From Massilia sp. CF038 (GTDB taxonomy: Bacteria > Pseudomonadota > Gammaproteobacteria > Burkholderiales > Burkholderiaceae_D), in contig NZ_FQWU01000001.1 of NCBI RefSeq assembly GCF_900129765.1, forward strand, positions 1,426,001 to 1,490,000: a stretch of 64,000 nt of DNA, in the 5' to 3' direction. Below the pieces are notes generated by a model. The model did not search any database and had not been told where the DNA came from. It saw nothing but the letters and a program-made list of their open reading frames with translations. Position numbers and translations under genes: made by a program. The first letter of the stretch is position 1; every line of letters starts with the position of its first letter. Below, piece after piece: positions 30,017-40,156 of the stretch.

Positions 30017-32448
30017 GGCGTCTCCAGCAAAGTTGGGGTGCTTGCCGCGCTGGCCATGCGCAGGGCTTCTTCAAAGCGCGCCACGGGCACGGGCTTGCCG
30101 AACAAATAGCCCTGGTAGACATGGCAGCCGGCGGCCGCCAGCGCATCGCGCTGCGCCACCGTTTCCACCCCCTCGGCAATGACTTCCATGCCCAGGCTCT
30201 GGCCCAGCGCGACGATGGTGCGCACAATGGCCATGTCGCTTGGGGCTGGCAGTTCGCGCACAAAGGTCTGGTCGATCTTGAGCTGGTTCAGGGGCAGGCG
30301 TTTCAGGTAGGACAGCGAGGAATAGCCGGTACCGAAATCGTCGAGCGAAATACCGATGCCAGCCTGCTTGAGGGCGTTGATGGTTTCGATGACCAGGTCG
30401 GTGTGCTCGAGCAGCATGCCTTCGGTCAGTTCCAGTTTCAGACGGGCGGGATGGGCGCCGCTGCGCGCCAGCACCGCCAGCACCTGGTCGACAAAATCGG
30501 GCTGGCTGAACTGGCTGGCGCTGACGTTGACAGCCAGGCTGAGCTTGCCTGCGACAGGGTCGTCAGTCCACGCCGCCAGCTGAGCACATGCTGTCTCCAG
30601 CACCCAGTGGCCCAGCGGCAGAATCAGGCCGCTGGACTCGGCCAGCGGAATGAATTCGCCGGGCGAGACCATGCCGCGTTTCGGATGCTGCCAGCGCACC
30701 AGCACTTCCGCACCGCGCACCTGCCCATGCGAATCGATCTGCACCTGGTAGTGCAGCAGGAATTGCTGCTGCTCGAGCGCCAGGCGCAAATCCTGCTCCA
30801 GGGCCAGACGTGCGGCCACGGCCGCCTGCGTGGCCGGGTCGAAAAAGCGCACGGTGTTACGCCCGGCTGCCTTGGCCTGGTACATGGCCGTGTCGGCACG
30901 CTGCACCAGTTCATCAACGCTGTGCAGCTGGCCACGAAACAGGGAAATCCCAATGCTGGGTGAACTGAGATAGGGGAAGGCCTCGATTTCGTAGGTGCCA
31001 GCCAATGCGGCGCGCACCGTTTCCGCCCGGGCGGCCACCTGGCGCTGAGCCTCGGCCGGATCGGACGAGAGCCCGGTGGCCAGCACGGCAAACTCGTCGC
31101 CGCCCATGCGGGCTACCTGGTCCGCGCCATTCAGGCAGGCGTGCAAACGCTGGGCCACGGCCTTGAGCAGCAAGTCGCCCCGCTCGTGGCCCTGGGTGTC
31201 GTTCAAGACCTTGAAATGGTCCAGGTCAATCAGCAGCAAGGCGCCGTGCTGCATGCCGGGGACGCTGGCGTCCATCGCAGCGGCAACGCGCTCCAGCAGC
31301 AGGCGCCGGTTGGGAAGGCCAGTCAATTCGTCGAACCAGGCCAGGCGGCTGATCTCGTCCTGCGCGCGCTGGCGTTCCAGATCGGCGATCTGACGGGCGT
31401 CGCGCAGCGAGGCGTGCCCCTCTTCGATTGCCTGCAGGTCGCGTGCGCGCCGCCGGGCTGCCTGGCCGGCGACCGCCAAAAAGCCCAGCGACAGCATGAT
31501 GAACGCGGCCGTCAGGCCAGCGATGATCCCTACCTGGCGCATCCAGCCGGCCATGGCGTGCTGGTTCGATTCGCCGACCCATACATAGAAACCGTATTTG
31601 CTGCTGCGCTCGTAGGAAAAGGTGGTGGTCGCACCACTTTGGGCCGAGCGGCTGGTGGTGTAGGTGCCGCGCGCGGCATCGCGCTTGAGTGCCTGCTGCA
31701 GTTCCGGCGACAGGCGGCTGTCGCCAACGGCCAGCTTCAGCGTGCCAGCCTGACCGCTGCGCCAGGCAATGGCCTTGAAGTGGGCATCGCGCAGCACAAT
31801 GCTGGCACCGGGCTGGAGTTCGATTTTTTCCAGCATGGTGCCGAGCTGGGTGGTATCGAGCGCGCCCGTGACCACGCCGCCAAAGCGGCCGTCGGGCAGA
31901 TCGAGACGGCGCGCGAACGGCCAGATCCAGCGCTGGCTCAGACGCCCCAATACGGGTTCGTTCATATAGAGCGCACGCTGGGGACGCACGGCAAGCGCTG
32001 CGAAGTAGCTGCGCTGGGACAGATTCAGCGGCGGAAAGACGGGCAACTGGCCAAAAATGACGTCACCGCGCGCATTGCTGGCCACGAGGGTCGGCACCAC
32101 GTGCAGGCGTTCCTGCTGGCGCAGCATGAACTGGTTGACAGCGCGCGCGTCGATGGTGCCGCTGGCACGCTGGCGCGCGATTTCGTCGCTGGTGGCCAAC
32201 AGCGACAGGTCGATTGAGTCGACCACCCCATCGATGGTCAGCACAACCGAGCCGGCCAGATTGCGCGTGGTGACCGCTACCCGTTCCTCGGCGTAGCGGC
32301 GCAGATAGAGCAGGGTAAGCACCGACGTGACGATAATCGCCACGATGGCCGTGCAAATGGCCAGGCATAGCAGGCGCCGCACATGGCTGGCGCGCGCTGT
32401 GCCCTGGGTAGCGTCAGAGCCGCCGGTGGCCATCGCAGCGTCGTTCAT
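30013..32448 (-). CDS. GGDEF-EAL protein with periplasmic Cache-like sensor
   Basis: An 811-residue protein. A first membrane helix (about 22-44), a periplasmic Cache-like sensor of about 250 residues (SQRSYFAAL, GALDTTQLGTMLEKI), a second helix, a short coiled coil, then GGDEF (RMGGDEFAVLA near 447, intact) and EAL (EVLVRWQHP near 580, with EVL in place of EAL). EAL catalytic motifs DDFGTGYSSLSYLKRLP and the closing region VIAEGVET are intact, so it may both make and break cyclic di-GMP. The ATG at 32448 shares its A with the cheW stop (TGATG); a TTG one codon earlier is also open. Confidence 0.93.
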   Translation of the reverse strand: MNDAAMATGGSDATQGTARASHVRRLLCLAICTAIVAIIVTSVLTLLYLRRYAEERVAVTTRNLAGSVVLTIDGVVDSIDLSLLATSDEIARQRASGTIDARAVNQFMLRQQERLHVVPTLVASNARGDVIFGQLPVFPPLNLSQRSYFAALAVRPQRALYMNEPVLGRLSQRWIWPFARRLDLPDGRFGGVVTGALDTTQLGTMLEKIELQPGASIVLRDAHFKAIAWRSGQAGTLKLAVGDSRLSPELQQALKRDAARGTYTTSRSAQSGATTTFSYERSSKYGFYVWVGESNQHAMAGWMRQVGIIAGLTAAFIMLSLGFLAVAGQAARRRARDLQAIEEGHASLRDARQIADLERQRAQDEISRLAWFDELTGLPNRRLLLERVAAAMDASVPGMQHGALLLIDLDHFKVLNDTQGHERGDLLLKAVAQRLHACLNGADQVARMGGDEFAVLATGLSSDPAEAQRQVAARAETVRAALAGTYEIEAFPYLSSPSIGISLFRGQLHSVDELVQRADTAMYQAKAAGRNTVRFFDPATQAAVAARLALEQDLRLALEQQQFLLHYQVQIDSHGQVRGAEVLVRWQHPKRGMVSPGEFIPLAESSGLILPLGHWVLETACAQLAAWTDDPVAGKLSLAVNVSASQFSQPDFVDQVLAVLARSGAHPARLKLELTEGMLLEHTDLVIETINALKQAGIGISLDDFGTGYSSLSYLKRLPLNQLKIDQTFVRELPAPSDMAIVRTIVALGQSLGMEVIAEGVETVAQRDALAAAGCHVYQGYLFGKPVPVARFEEALRMASAASTPTLLETP

Positions 32449-32927
32449 CAAGCCGCCAGACTGTCCAGGTCCACCGCATCGGCGCCGGCTACGGGCTGGG
32501 CAATGTCAACCAGGATCAGCATGCGCTGGTCCAGCGTCCCGATGCCGGTCACGAACTCGGCATAGCTGCCGGCGCTGATCGCCGGCACGGGCTTGATCTG
32601 ATCGGGCGTGAGCGCAAGTACTTCGGACACGCTGTCGACGACCACGCCAATCTGCGCGCCGTTGACCACCAGGATGACCACCACTGTGAACTGGTCATAC
32701 ACCGGGTCGGGCAGTTTGAACTTGATGCGCAGGTCAATGATGGGCACGATCACGCCGCGCAGGTGAATCACGCCTTTGACGTGATCGGGGCAATTGGCGA
32801 TGCTGGTCACGGCGGTGTAGGGGCGCAGTTCCTGCACTTGCTGGATGTCGACACCGTATTCTTCGGCGCCAAGCCGAAAACTCAGAAATTCGAGAATGGT
32901 ATCGGCGGTTTGGGTAGTCGTTTGCAT
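32448..32927 (-). CDS. cheW: CheW-family chemotaxis coupling protein
   Basis: A 159-residue protein of CheW type: LEFLSFRLGAEEYGVDIQQV, then IANCPDHVKGVIHLRGVIVP, IDLRIKF, and the conserved VDSVSEVL segment. CheW couples chemoreceptors to CheA. The ATG at 32927 has AAAGG five bases upstream. It is the first gene of the minus-strand signalling block, and divergent from the oxidoreductase at 33130. A CheA kinase is not in the window, so it must come from another locus, or this CheW serves another kinase. Confidence 0.94.
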   Translation of the reverse strand: MQTTTQTADTILEFLSFRLGAEEYGVDIQQVQELRPYTAVTSIANCPDHVKGVIHLRGVIVPIIDLRIKFKLPDPVYDQFTVVVILVVNGAQIGVVVDSVSEVLALTPDQIKPVPAISAGSYAEFVTGIGTLDQRMLILVDIAQPVAGADAVDLDSLAA

Positions 32928-33084
32928 GCGGGCCTTTCGTTGCCGTGCGTGGAAGATGATTGCACTGTAGGCACAAACGAGGCGGGCGTATATTGTCCTT
33001 TGGTGCAAGGAGGGGCAGGAGGCTTATCAAGTTGATATGGTTACCGCGCCGGGGAAAAATGGTTGGCAAAGTTGTCGGGCAAAG

Positions 33085-33102
33085 ATATGATGATCATCAT
33101 AT
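33085..33102. promoter_or_regulatory. 18-bp perfect palindrome before the oxidoreductase gene
   Basis: ATATGATGATCATCATAT is a perfect inverted repeat centred 36 bases upstream of the ATG at 33130 and in the 202-base divergent region with cheW. Its position in the likely promoter suggests an operator for a dimeric repressor (TetR, MarR or ArsR type), but no such gene is adjacent. Nothing else is recognisable in 32928-33129. Confidence 0.6.
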
Positions 33103-33129
33103 TTTACTATTCGCACTAAGGAAGTCGAC

Positions 33130-34137
33130 ATGAAAGCACTGGTTTTGGAACGTTACGCGGGCGCCGGCGGGATTGAATTCGCCGACATTGCCGGACCACG
33201 CATTGAACCGAACGAGATTTTGGTGCAGGTGCATGCGGCTGGCCTCAATCCGATCGACTACATGATCGCGAAAGGTGATTTCAAGCCCATCATCAAACTG
33301 GGCTTGCCTGCCACCTTGGGCAGCGATCTGGCCGGCGTGGTCACATCGGTCGGCAGTGCGGTCACCCGCTTCAAGGTAGGCGACGCGGTGTATGCCAGTA
33401 CCTTTGACCTGGGCTTTGGTGCGCTGGCAGAGTATGTCGCCGTGCCCGAACACGCAGCGGCGCTCAAGCCGGCCAAGCTCGATTTCGTGCAAGCCGCCTC
33501 CATCCCGATGGTTGGCCTGACGTCATGGCAGGCGTTGAAGGAGCGCGCGCAGGTCAAGCCTGGCCAGAAAGTCTTCATCCCCGCGGGTTCGGGTGGTATA
33601 GGAACGTTTGCCATTCAGCTTGCGAAGCATCTGGGTGCGACGGTTGGCACCACCACCAGCACGGCCAATCTGGCGCTGGTGCGCAGCCTGGGCGCAGACG
33701 AGGTGGTCGACTACAAGAGCCAGGCCTTTGAAGATGTGCTGAGCGGGTACGACGTGGTGCTTGGCACGGTCAAGGGTGACGGGCTGGAAAAAGCGCTCCG
33801 GATCGTTAAGGCCGGGAGCGCGGTCGTGTCGTTGATCGGCCCGCCGACTGCCGCCTTTGCGCGGGCGCGCGGGATGAACGTCGTCTTGCGGTTTGTGTTT
33901 GGCCTATTGAGCCGCAAGATCATCGGCCGGGCCAGAGCGCGCGATGCCTCGTATTCGTTCCTGTTTGTGCGCGCTGATGGCAGTCAGCTGGCTCACATCG
34001 CCACTCTGATTGAAGCGTCGCATATCCGTCCGGTTGTTGACCGAGTATTCCCGTTCGCGCAAGCGAAGGAGGCGATTGCGTATCTGGAGGGCGGGCGTGC
34101 CAAGGGAAAGGTCGTGGTGCAAATGCTTGCGCCATGA
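33130..34137 (+). CDS. Zinc-free MDR-family NADP-dependent oxidoreductase
   Basis: A 335-residue protein of the medium-chain dehydrogenase/reductase superfamily, quinone oxidoreductase branch. The GroES-like N-terminal part contains VQVHAAGLNPIDYMIAKG and LGSDLAGVVTSVGSAV; the catalytic Cys and zinc ligands of alcohol dehydrogenases are absent. The cofactor loop is AGSGGIGTFAIQLAKHLGA at about 155-175. Enzymes of this branch reduce quinones or enones with NADPH. The start has an AAGGAAG site seven bases upstream. It is convergent with the following LysR gene. Confidence 0.9.
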   Translation: MKALVLERYAGAGGIEFADIAGPRIEPNEILVQVHAAGLNPIDYMIAKGDFKPIIKLGLPATLGSDLAGVVTSVGSAVTRFKVGDAVYASTFDLGFGALAEYVAVPEHAAALKPAKLDFVQAASIPMVGLTSWQALKERAQVKPGQKVFIPAGSGGIGTFAIQLAKHLGATVGTTTSTANLALVRSLGADEVVDYKSQAFEDVLSGYDVVLGTVKGDGLEKALRIVKAGSAVVSLIGPPTAAFARARGMNVVLRFVFGLLSRKIIGRARARDASYSFLFVRADGSQLAHIATLIEASHIRPVVDRVFPFAQAKEAIAYLEGGRAKGKVVVQMLAP

Positions 34138-34154
34138 GCGGCGCAAGGAATTGG

Positions 34155-35057
34155 TCATGGCTGTTTTGCAGCCCGAACCAACGCAAGAAAATGCGGCAGG
34201 ATGGGGGACGCATTTGAACTGGCAAAAGCCACAGCGAGTCCCACGCGCAGCGGGCGGCCGTCTTCCTTGAGAGGGCGGAATACGACACCGTTGCGTTTGA
34301 TTGCTTGCAGGGATGCGGGTATCAGCGCGACGCCCTTGTTCTCCGCGATCAAGCCCAGAAGAATGTGATGGTCGGCCGGTTCCGCAAGCTTGTGCGGTTT
34401 GAAGTTGATGCGGTCGAAATGCGATTCACAGTAGTCGTAATAACCGGGATTGAGGCGCCGCTCGAACCAGAACAGGGCTTCATCGTGCAGAGCGTCGAAG
34501 CCAACCTTGCGTTTTTTTGCCAGGGGATGCTGCGCGGGCAAAGCGACTACCAAGGGCTCTTCCAGAATCGTTTCCACCGTCAGCCCCTGGGCATCGGTAT
34601 GCAAGCCGATGAAGGCGGCATCCATCGCGCCGTTTTTGATGTCGCGTACCAGACTGATCGAATGTTTGCCTTTGATACCGAAGCGCCACTGCGGGAACTG
34701 CAGGCGCAGCGCTTCGAACACGTCGGGCATCACGCTGCGGTCGAACACTGTCGTGTAGCCCACCACAAACTGGCCGCCCGCTGCGCCCTTGGCATGTTGG
34801 GCCACCGCGACCGCCTTTTCGGCCTGGGCCAAAGTGCGCCGGACTTCAGGCAGGAAGGCAGCACCCGCTTCGGTCAGTGTCACCCCGGCCTTGTGGCGTG
34901 TGAATAGCTGGACGCCCAGCTGTTCTTCCAGTTGCCGGATTTGCCTGCTTAACGGCGGCTGGGAGATATGCAGGCGCAGTGCCGCGCGTCCAAAGTGACG
35001 TTCTTCACATACCGCCACAAAGTAGCGGAACTGGCGCAAATCGATCGATTCGTTCAT
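34155..35057 (-). CDS. LysR-family transcriptional regulator
   Basis: A 300-residue regulator with an N-terminal winged helix ([20 protein letters not shown], then [20 protein letters not shown]) and a two-lobed effector domain ([39 protein letters not shown]). It is divergent from the carboxymuconolactone-decarboxylase-like gene with an 85-base gap carrying a T-N11-A inverted repeat that overlaps its own start. That layout suggests control of the divergent gene and autoregulation. The effector is unknown; it resembles BenM/CatR-type regulators in its RQFRYFV start, which is only suggestive. Confidence 0.93.
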   Translation of the reverse strand: MNESIDLRQFRYFVAVCEERHFGRAALRLHISQPPLSRQIRQLEEQLGVQLFTRHKAGVTLTEAGAAFLPEVRRTLAQAEKAVAVAQHAKGAAGGQFVVGYTTVFDRSVMPDVFEALRLQFPQWRFGIKGKHSISLVRDIKNGAMDAAFIGLHTDAQGLTVETILEEPLVVALPAQHPLAKKRKVGFDALHDEALFWFERRLNPGYYDYCESHFDRINFKPHKLAEPADHHILLGLIAENKGVALIPASLQAIKRNGVVFRPLKEDGRPLRVGLAVAFASSNASPILPHFLALVRAAKQP

Positions 35058-35070
35058 ACCGAAAAGGTAT
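35056..35070. promoter_or_regulatory. LysR-type operator (T-N11-A inverted repeat)
   Basis: ATACC-N5-GGTAT fits the T-N11-A rule for LysR sites (T at 35057, A at 35069). A further GGTAT half-site lies at 35080-35084, ten bases on. The repeat overlaps the start codon of the LysR gene and lies upstream of the divergent gene, so binding could repress its own gene and activate the neighbour. Confidence 0.6.
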
Positions 35071-35142
35071 CACAAAAATGGTATTGGAAACGTGCGCCGC
35101 CGCCCGCTACATTGGCCGCTCCACATGCTGAAAGGATCAAAC

Positions 35143-35511
35143 ATGGACAACGAACGCTACCTGCGGGGCTGGGCCAAGCTCAAGGAAGTCGATGGCAAGG
35201 CAGGCGAAAACGTCATCGACAGCCTGCGTGATATCGCGCCCGACTTTGCGCGGATGATTATTGAATTTCCCTTCGGGGATATCTATTCGCGCCCGGGGCT
35301 GGACCTGAAGACACGCGAACTGGCGGTTGTGGCGGCGCTGACGGCGCTGGGCAACGCTGCGCCGCAATTGAAGGTGCACATTCACGGCGCGCGCAACGTC
35401 GGTTGCTCGGAACAGGAAATCGTGGAAGTGATCATGCAGATGGCCGTGTATGCCGGCTTTCCTGCTGCCCTCAACGGCCTGTTTGCGGCAAAGGACGTGT
35501 TCGCAACGTAG
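35143..35511 (+). CDS. Carboxymuconolactone decarboxylase family protein
   Basis: A 122-residue protein of the CMD/AhpD fold. [18 protein letters not shown] and [20 protein letters not shown], with [13 protein letters not shown] at the end, are the family pattern of gamma-carboxymuconolactone decarboxylase (PcaC) type. The CxxC redox pair of AhpD is absent, so a peroxidase role is unlikely. The true substrate may not be carboxymuconolactone because no other protocatechuate genes are near. The ATG at 35143 has an AAAGGA site nine bases upstream. The gene is divergent from a LysR gene that probably controls it. Confidence 0.88.
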   Translation: MDNERYLRGWAKLKEVDGKAGENVIDSLRDIAPDFARMIIEFPFGDIYSRPGLDLKTRELAVVAALTALGNAAPQLKVHIHGARNVGCSEQEIVEVIMQMAVYAGFPAALNGLFAAKDVFAT

Positions 35512-35525
35512 AGTATGCGGTTTGC

Positions 35526-37040
35526 TCAGCCGGGTGCTGCGTAACGCTCACGCAGGACATTCTTTTGCACCTTACCCATGGTGTTGCGCGGCAGTTCAGG
35601 CACAACGTGGCAGCGCTTGGGGATCTTGAAGTTGGCCAGCATGGCCTTGAGCGACGACAGGATGGCGGCAGGGTCGGGCTGCGCGCCCGGCTTGGGAACG
35701 ATGATGGCCACGCCGACTTCGCCAAAATCGGCATCCGGCACCCCCACGACGGCACTTTCGGCCACGCCGGGGAGGTTATTGATATAGCCTTCAATCTCGG
35801 CGGGGTACACGTTGTAGCCACCGCTGATAATCAAATCCTTGCTACGCCCGACAATGGTGACGTAGCCGTCGGCATCGACCTTGCCCACATCGCCGGTCTT
35901 GAAATAGCCGTCTGCCGTGAATTCCTCCTTGGTCTTTTCGGGCATCTGCCAGTAGCCGCTGAATACATTCGGCCCCTTGACTTCGATGCCGCCAATCGCA
36001 CCTGGCGGAAGCGAAATGCCGCGTTCATCGCTGACGCGCAGCGAGACGCCGGGCAGAGGGAGACCAACCGTGCCGCCACGCCGCTCGCCCCCGCTGTATG
36101 GATTCGACGTCAGCATGACCGTTTCGCTCATGCCGTAGCGCTCCAGGATGGTGTGGCCGGTGCGCTCTGTCCACTGGCGGAAGGTTTCCAGCAGCAGCGG
36201 TGCCGATCCCGAAATGAACAGGCGCATGTTGCGCGCCGCCGTGGTGTCGAGACCAGGTTCGGCAAGCAGGCGCACATACAAGGTCGGCACGCCCATGAAA
36301 ACGGTTGCCTCAGGCAGTCGGGCCAGCACGCCCTTGGGATCGAATTTGGCAAACCAGATCATCTTGCTGCCGTTGAGCAGCGCGCCGTGCACCGCCACGA
36401 ACAGACCATGAATATGGAAGATCGGCAGGGCGTGGATCAGCACGTCGCCGCGCTGCCAGCCCCAGTAGTGTTTCAGTACGCGCGCATTGCTCAACATGTT
36501 GCCGTGGGTGAGCATTGCCCCCTTGCTGCGCCCGGTGGTGCCGCTGGTGTACAGAATGACGGCCAGGTCGTCGCTCTTGCGCGCCGCTGCCGTGTGCTGG
36601 TCGGCGCATTGTGCTGCCTGGTCCAACAGCGTTCCGCTGCGCTTGTCATCCAGGGTGAATACATGCTCCGCGCCATGCTGGCGGGCGATCCGGCTGATCC
36701 AATCCAGATTGGCGCTGCTGCAGACGACGACGGCGGGCGTGGCGTCGCTGAGGAAGTGTTCCATTTCGGTCTGGCGGTAGGCCGTATTGAGCGGCAGGAA
36801 AACATAGCCCGCGCGCAGGGTCGCGAGGTACAGCATCAAGGCTTCCACCGATTTCTCGGCCTGCATGGCGATGCGCGCGCCTGGGGCCAATGCAAGCGAT
36901 TCAAGCAGCACAGCCATCATTGCCGTGCCACGCTCCAGATCGCGCCACGAATAGCACAGGCCATCATCGGTTTCGATGGCGACGCTATCCAGGTCGGCAG
37001 GAAAGCTGGCACGCAAGGCTGCAAACAGGTTGTCGTTCAT
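35526..37040 (-). CDS. matB: Malonyl-CoA synthetase (acyl-CoA ligase family)
   Basis: A 504-residue adenylate-forming enzyme. The P-loop-like motif YTSGTTGRSKGAML is at about 164-177; RYGMSETVM, YFKTGDVGKVDADGYV and GRSKDLIISGGYNVYPAEIE are the core adenylation motifs, and the catalytic Lys is in MGKVQKN near the end. Length and details (HALPIFHIHGLFVA, MGVPTLYVRLL) fit malonyl-CoA synthetases rather than acetyl-CoA synthetases. It would make malonyl-CoA from malonate, ATP and CoA. The usual partner malonyl-CoA decarboxylase (matA) and transporter (matC) are not adjacent. The LysR gene upstream, in the same direction, may control it. Confidence 0.85.
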   Translation of the reverse strand: MNDNLFAALRASFPADLDSVAIETDDGLCYSWRDLERGTAMMAVLLESLALAPGARIAMQAEKSVEALMLYLATLRAGYVFLPLNTAYRQTEMEHFLSDATPAVVVCSSANLDWISRIARQHGAEHVFTLDDKRSGTLLDQAAQCADQHTAAARKSDDLAVILYTSGTTGRSKGAMLTHGNMLSNARVLKHYWGWQRGDVLIHALPIFHIHGLFVAVHGALLNGSKMIWFAKFDPKGVLARLPEATVFMGVPTLYVRLLAEPGLDTTAARNMRLFISGSAPLLLETFRQWTERTGHTILERYGMSETVMLTSNPYSGGERRGGTVGLPLPGVSLRVSDERGISLPPGAIGGIEVKGPNVFSGYWQMPEKTKEEFTADGYFKTGDVGKVDADGYVTIVGRSKDLIISGGYNVYPAEIEGYINNLPGVAESAVVGVPDADFGEVGVAIIVPKPGAQPDPAAILSSLKAMLANFKIPKRCHVVPELPRNTMGKVQKNVLRERYAAPG

Positions 37041-37136
37041 TCGTCACTCCAGGGGCGCGTGATGCGGATTGGTAAGCGGCGGCCACAATTGGGCTGCCGT
37101 GGAGCGGGTATCTTAATCGAATGCGCCCGCCTGTGC

Positions 37137-38039
37137 TTACAGGGTTTTACGCATCAGATCGAGGAACCCTTTGAGCACCGGCGAAGCATTATCGCGGCGC
37201 CAGGCCAACCCCGTCTCTACCTGCGGCGTGGCGTGCGCCAGCGGATAATATTGCACACCCGGGCGGCGCAAATTGCTGACGGACTGCGGTACCAGTGCGA
37301 TCCCCATGCCAGCCGATACAAGGCTGACGATGGTTTGCATCTGGATCGCTTCCTGGCCAATCACGGGCGTGATGCCGGCGCTGCGGAACACGGCCAGAAT
37401 GGCATCGTACAGGCCGGGCGAGATGGCGCGCGGGAAGATGATCAGCGGTAGCGCCAGCAAGGTGCGCAGGTCCGCTTCGCGCTTGCCGCGCAGTGCGCGC
37501 AGTCCGGCGGGCGCGGCCAGGATCAGCGGCTCGCTCAGCACCGGCAGGTAGTCCAGCGCGGCCCTGGCCTTGTCCGGCAGCGGCGGGATCAACAGGCCAG
37601 CGTCGATGCGGCCGTTAAGCAGTTCGTCGAGCTGCAGATCCGAGGTCGCTTCCTGAAGCGTGATCTGCACATGCGGGTAGGCCGCCCGGTAAGCGCGCAG
37701 GAAGGGCGGCAACACGCTGTAGTCGGCCGACGATACAAAAGCCAGGGCCAGCTTGCCTGACTCGCCCAATGCCGCCCGTTGCGCCAGCGCCGGCAGTTCC
37801 CCGGCCTGGGTCAACAGGCGGCGCGCCTCCGGCAGCAATGCCGCGCCGGCCGCAGTGAGTGCAACGCCGCGTCGGTTGCGGTCGAACAGCGCTGCGCCCA
37901 GCAGTTCCTCGAGCGCGAAGATGGTTTGCGACAGCGGCGGCTGGGTCATCTGCAGACGGGCGGCAGCCCGGCCAAAATGGAGCTCTTCGGCGACGGTGAC
38001 AAAGTAGCGCAACTGGCGCAGTTCGATGTGAGATGACAT
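37137..38039 (-). CDS. LysR-family transcriptional regulator
   Basis: A 300-residue regulator: HTH segment LRQLRYFVTVAEELHFGRAA and LQMTQPPLSQTIFALEELLG, linker helix, then effector domain (KLALAFVSSADYSVLPPFL, GRIDAGLLIPPLP, PVIGQEAIQMQTIVSLVSAG). The combination of TQPPLSQ and a 'PFLRAYRAAYPHV' core is common in CatR/BenM-like LysR proteins. It is divergent from ilvD (110-base gap) and lies 96 bases before matB on the same strand. It may control matB or ilvD; neither can be shown from the sequence alone. Confidence 0.92.
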   Translation of the reverse strand: MSSHIELRQLRYFVTVAEELHFGRAAARLQMTQPPLSQTIFALEELLGAALFDRNRRGVALTAAGAALLPEARRLLTQAGELPALAQRAALGESGKLALAFVSSADYSVLPPFLRAYRAAYPHVQITLQEATSDLQLDELLNGRIDAGLLIPPLPDKARAALDYLPVLSEPLILAAPAGLRALRGKREADLRTLLALPLIIFPRAISPGLYDAILAVFRSAGITPVIGQEAIQMQTIVSLVSAGMGIALVPQSVSNLRRPGVQYYPLAHATPQVETGLAWRRDNASPVLKGFLDLMRKTL

Positions 38040-38149
38040 GGCTCTGTGATATGCATGGAGTATTACAGACCATTAAATCATATATTGGACAACTGGTGGC
38101 CAAGGAGGCACACTGATGGCTCCATTTTTATGCTGCTGCAGGAGACACC

Positions 38150-40012
38150 ATGCCAACTTACCGTTCACGCACCACCACCCACGGCCGTAATATGGCAGGC
38201 GCGCGCGCCTTGTGGCGCGCCACTGGCATGAAGGATGGTGACTTTGACAAGCCAATCGTCGCGGTCGTCAATTCGTTCACGCAGTTCGTACCCGGCCATG
38301 TCCACCTGAAGGACCTGGGCCAGCTGGTCGCGCGCGAGATCGAGGCAGCTGGCGGTGTGGCCAAGGAATTCAACACCATCGCCGTCGATGACGGCATTGC
38401 GATGGGCCACGGCGGCATGCTGTATTCGCTGCCTTCGCGCGACCTGATCGCCGATTCGGTCGAGTACATGGTCAACGCGCATTGCGCGGATGCGATGGTG
38501 TGCATCTCCAACTGCGACAAAATCACGCCGGGCATGCTGATGGCTGCCATGCGTCTGAATATACCGGTGGTGTTTGTATCGGGCGGGCCGATGGAGGCGG
38601 GCAAGGTGCTCAAAGTGGTCGACGGCCAGAAGAAAATCATCAAGCTTGATCTGGTGGACGCCATGATCAAGGCCGGCGACAGCACCGTGAGTGATGCCGA
38701 CGTGGCCGAGATCGAGCGTTCCGCCTGTCCGACCTGCGGTTCCTGCTCGGGCATGTTTACCGCCAATTCCATGAACTGCCTGACCGAGGCGCTGGGCCTG
38801 TCCCTGCCGGGCAATGGCACCATTCTGGCAACGCATTCGGACCGCAAGGAGCTGTTCCTGCGCGCCGGGCGCCTGGTGGTGGAATTGGCCAAGCGCTATT
38901 ACGAACAGGATGATGCGACTGTCCTGCCGCGCAATATCGCCACCAAGGCCGCGTTTGAAAACGCGATGGCGCTGGACGTGTCGATGGGCGGTTCCACCAA
39001 CACGGTGCTGCACTTGCTCGCTGCCGCGCACGAAGCAGGGGTCGAGTTCAAGATGGCAGATATCGACCGCATTTCGCGCAAGGTGCCTTGCCTGTGCAAG
39101 GTGGCGCCCATGACCGACAAGTATCACATCGAAGACGTGCACCGCGCTGGCGGCATTACCGCCATTCTGGGCGAACTGGCGCGCGCCGGCCTGCTCGACA
39201 CTTCGGTCTACAGCGTGCATGCGCCGACCCTGGGCGAGGCGATTGAGCGCAATGACATTACCCGCAGCGACGATCCGGCGGTGCACCAGCTGTTCCGCGC
39301 CGCGCCAGGTGGCGTGCCGACCCAGACGGCGTTTTCGCAGTCGGAGCGTTTTCAGGCGCTCGACCTCGATCGCAGCACCGGCTGCATTCGCGACAAGGCA
39401 CACGCCTATTCGCAGGATGGCGGGCTGGCCGTCCTGTACGGTAACCTGGCCGAAAACGGCTGCATCGTCAAGACTGCCGGCGTGGACGAAAGCATCCTGA
39501 AATTCAGCGGCAAGGCGCGCGTGTTTGAAAGCCAGGACGCGGCGGTCGAAGCCATTCTGGGCGACACCGTGCACGAAGGCGATGTCGTCATCATCCGCTA
39601 CGAAGGCCCCAAAGGCGGACCGGGCATGCAGGAAATGCTGTACCCCACCTCGTACATCAAATCCAAAGGCCTGGGCAAGGCGTGTGCGTTGTTTACCGAC
39701 GGGCGCTTCTCGGGTGGTTCGTCCGGCCTGGTGATTGGCCACGCCTCGCCGGAGGCAGCTGAAGGCGGCGCCATCGGCCTGGTGGAAGAGGGCGACATGA
39801 TCGATATCGATATCCCGGAGCGCACCGTCAATCTGCGCGTCAGCACCGAAGAGCTGGCCCACCGGCGCGCCGCCATGCAGGCGCGCGGGGACAAGGCCTG
39901 GCAGCCGCTGGACCGTGAACGCTACGTTTCGCAGGCGCTGCAGGCGTACGCGGCGCTGACCACTTCGGCGGACCGCGGCGCGGTGCGTGATCTGGCCCAG
40001 CTCAAGCGCTAA
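38150..40012 (+). CDS. ilvD: Dihydroxy-acid dehydratase
   Basis: A 620-residue enzyme of branched-chain amino acid synthesis, removing water from 2,3-dihydroxy-3-methylvalerate or -isovalerate. The iron-sulfur cysteines are in [12 protein letters not shown] (about 120-130) and [21 protein letters not shown]-like sequence (near 195). [20 protein letters not shown] near the C-terminus is the ilvD/edd substrate signature. The length (about 620) fits the long E. coli-type IlvD with a [4Fe-4S] cluster. The ATG has GGAGA seven bases upstream. It stands alone; no other ilv gene is in the window. Confidence 0.97.
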   Translation: MPTYRSRTTTHGRNMAGARALWRATGMKDGDFDKPIVAVVNSFTQFVPGHVHLKDLGQLVAREIEAAGGVAKEFNTIAVDDGIAMGHGGMLYSLPSRDLIADSVEYMVNAHCADAMVCISNCDKITPGMLMAAMRLNIPVVFVSGGPMEAGKVLKVVDGQKKIIKLDLVDAMIKAGDSTVSDADVAEIERSACPTCGSCSGMFTANSMNCLTEALGLSLPGNGTILATHSDRKELFLRAGRLVVELAKRYYEQDDATVLPRNIATKAAFENAMALDVSMGGSTNTVLHLLAAAHEAGVEFKMADIDRISRKVPCLCKVAPMTDKYHIEDVHRAGGITAILGELARAGLLDTSVYSVHAPTLGEAIERNDITRSDDPAVHQLFRAAPGGVPTQTAFSQSERFQALDLDRSTGCIRDKAHAYSQDGGLAVLYGNLAENGCIVKTAGVDESILKFSGKARVFESQDAAVEAILGDTVHEGDVVIIRYEGPKGGPGMQEMLYPTSYIKSKGLGKACALFTDGRFSGGSSGLVIGHASPEAAEGGAIGLVEEGDMIDIDIPERTVNLRVSTEELAHRRAAMQARGDKAWQPLDRERYVSQALQAYAALTTSADRGAVRDLAQLKR

Positions 40013-40156
40013 GGTAAATTGCATTAAATCTTATTCAAATGGCATTTTGATGGCCTTTCTGGTTTAGTATTGCCCAGTTGCAGCAGTCTTCTTTTCGCAA
40101 CTGTTTCGGCATGCGCTTTCCCGTGAAGTCATCAAAACCCACTTGAGGAGATTCAG

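Noticed and set aside
38165-40024. A 619-codon frame opposite ilvD.
   Set aside because: It mirrors ilvD codon for codon; ilvD is certain.
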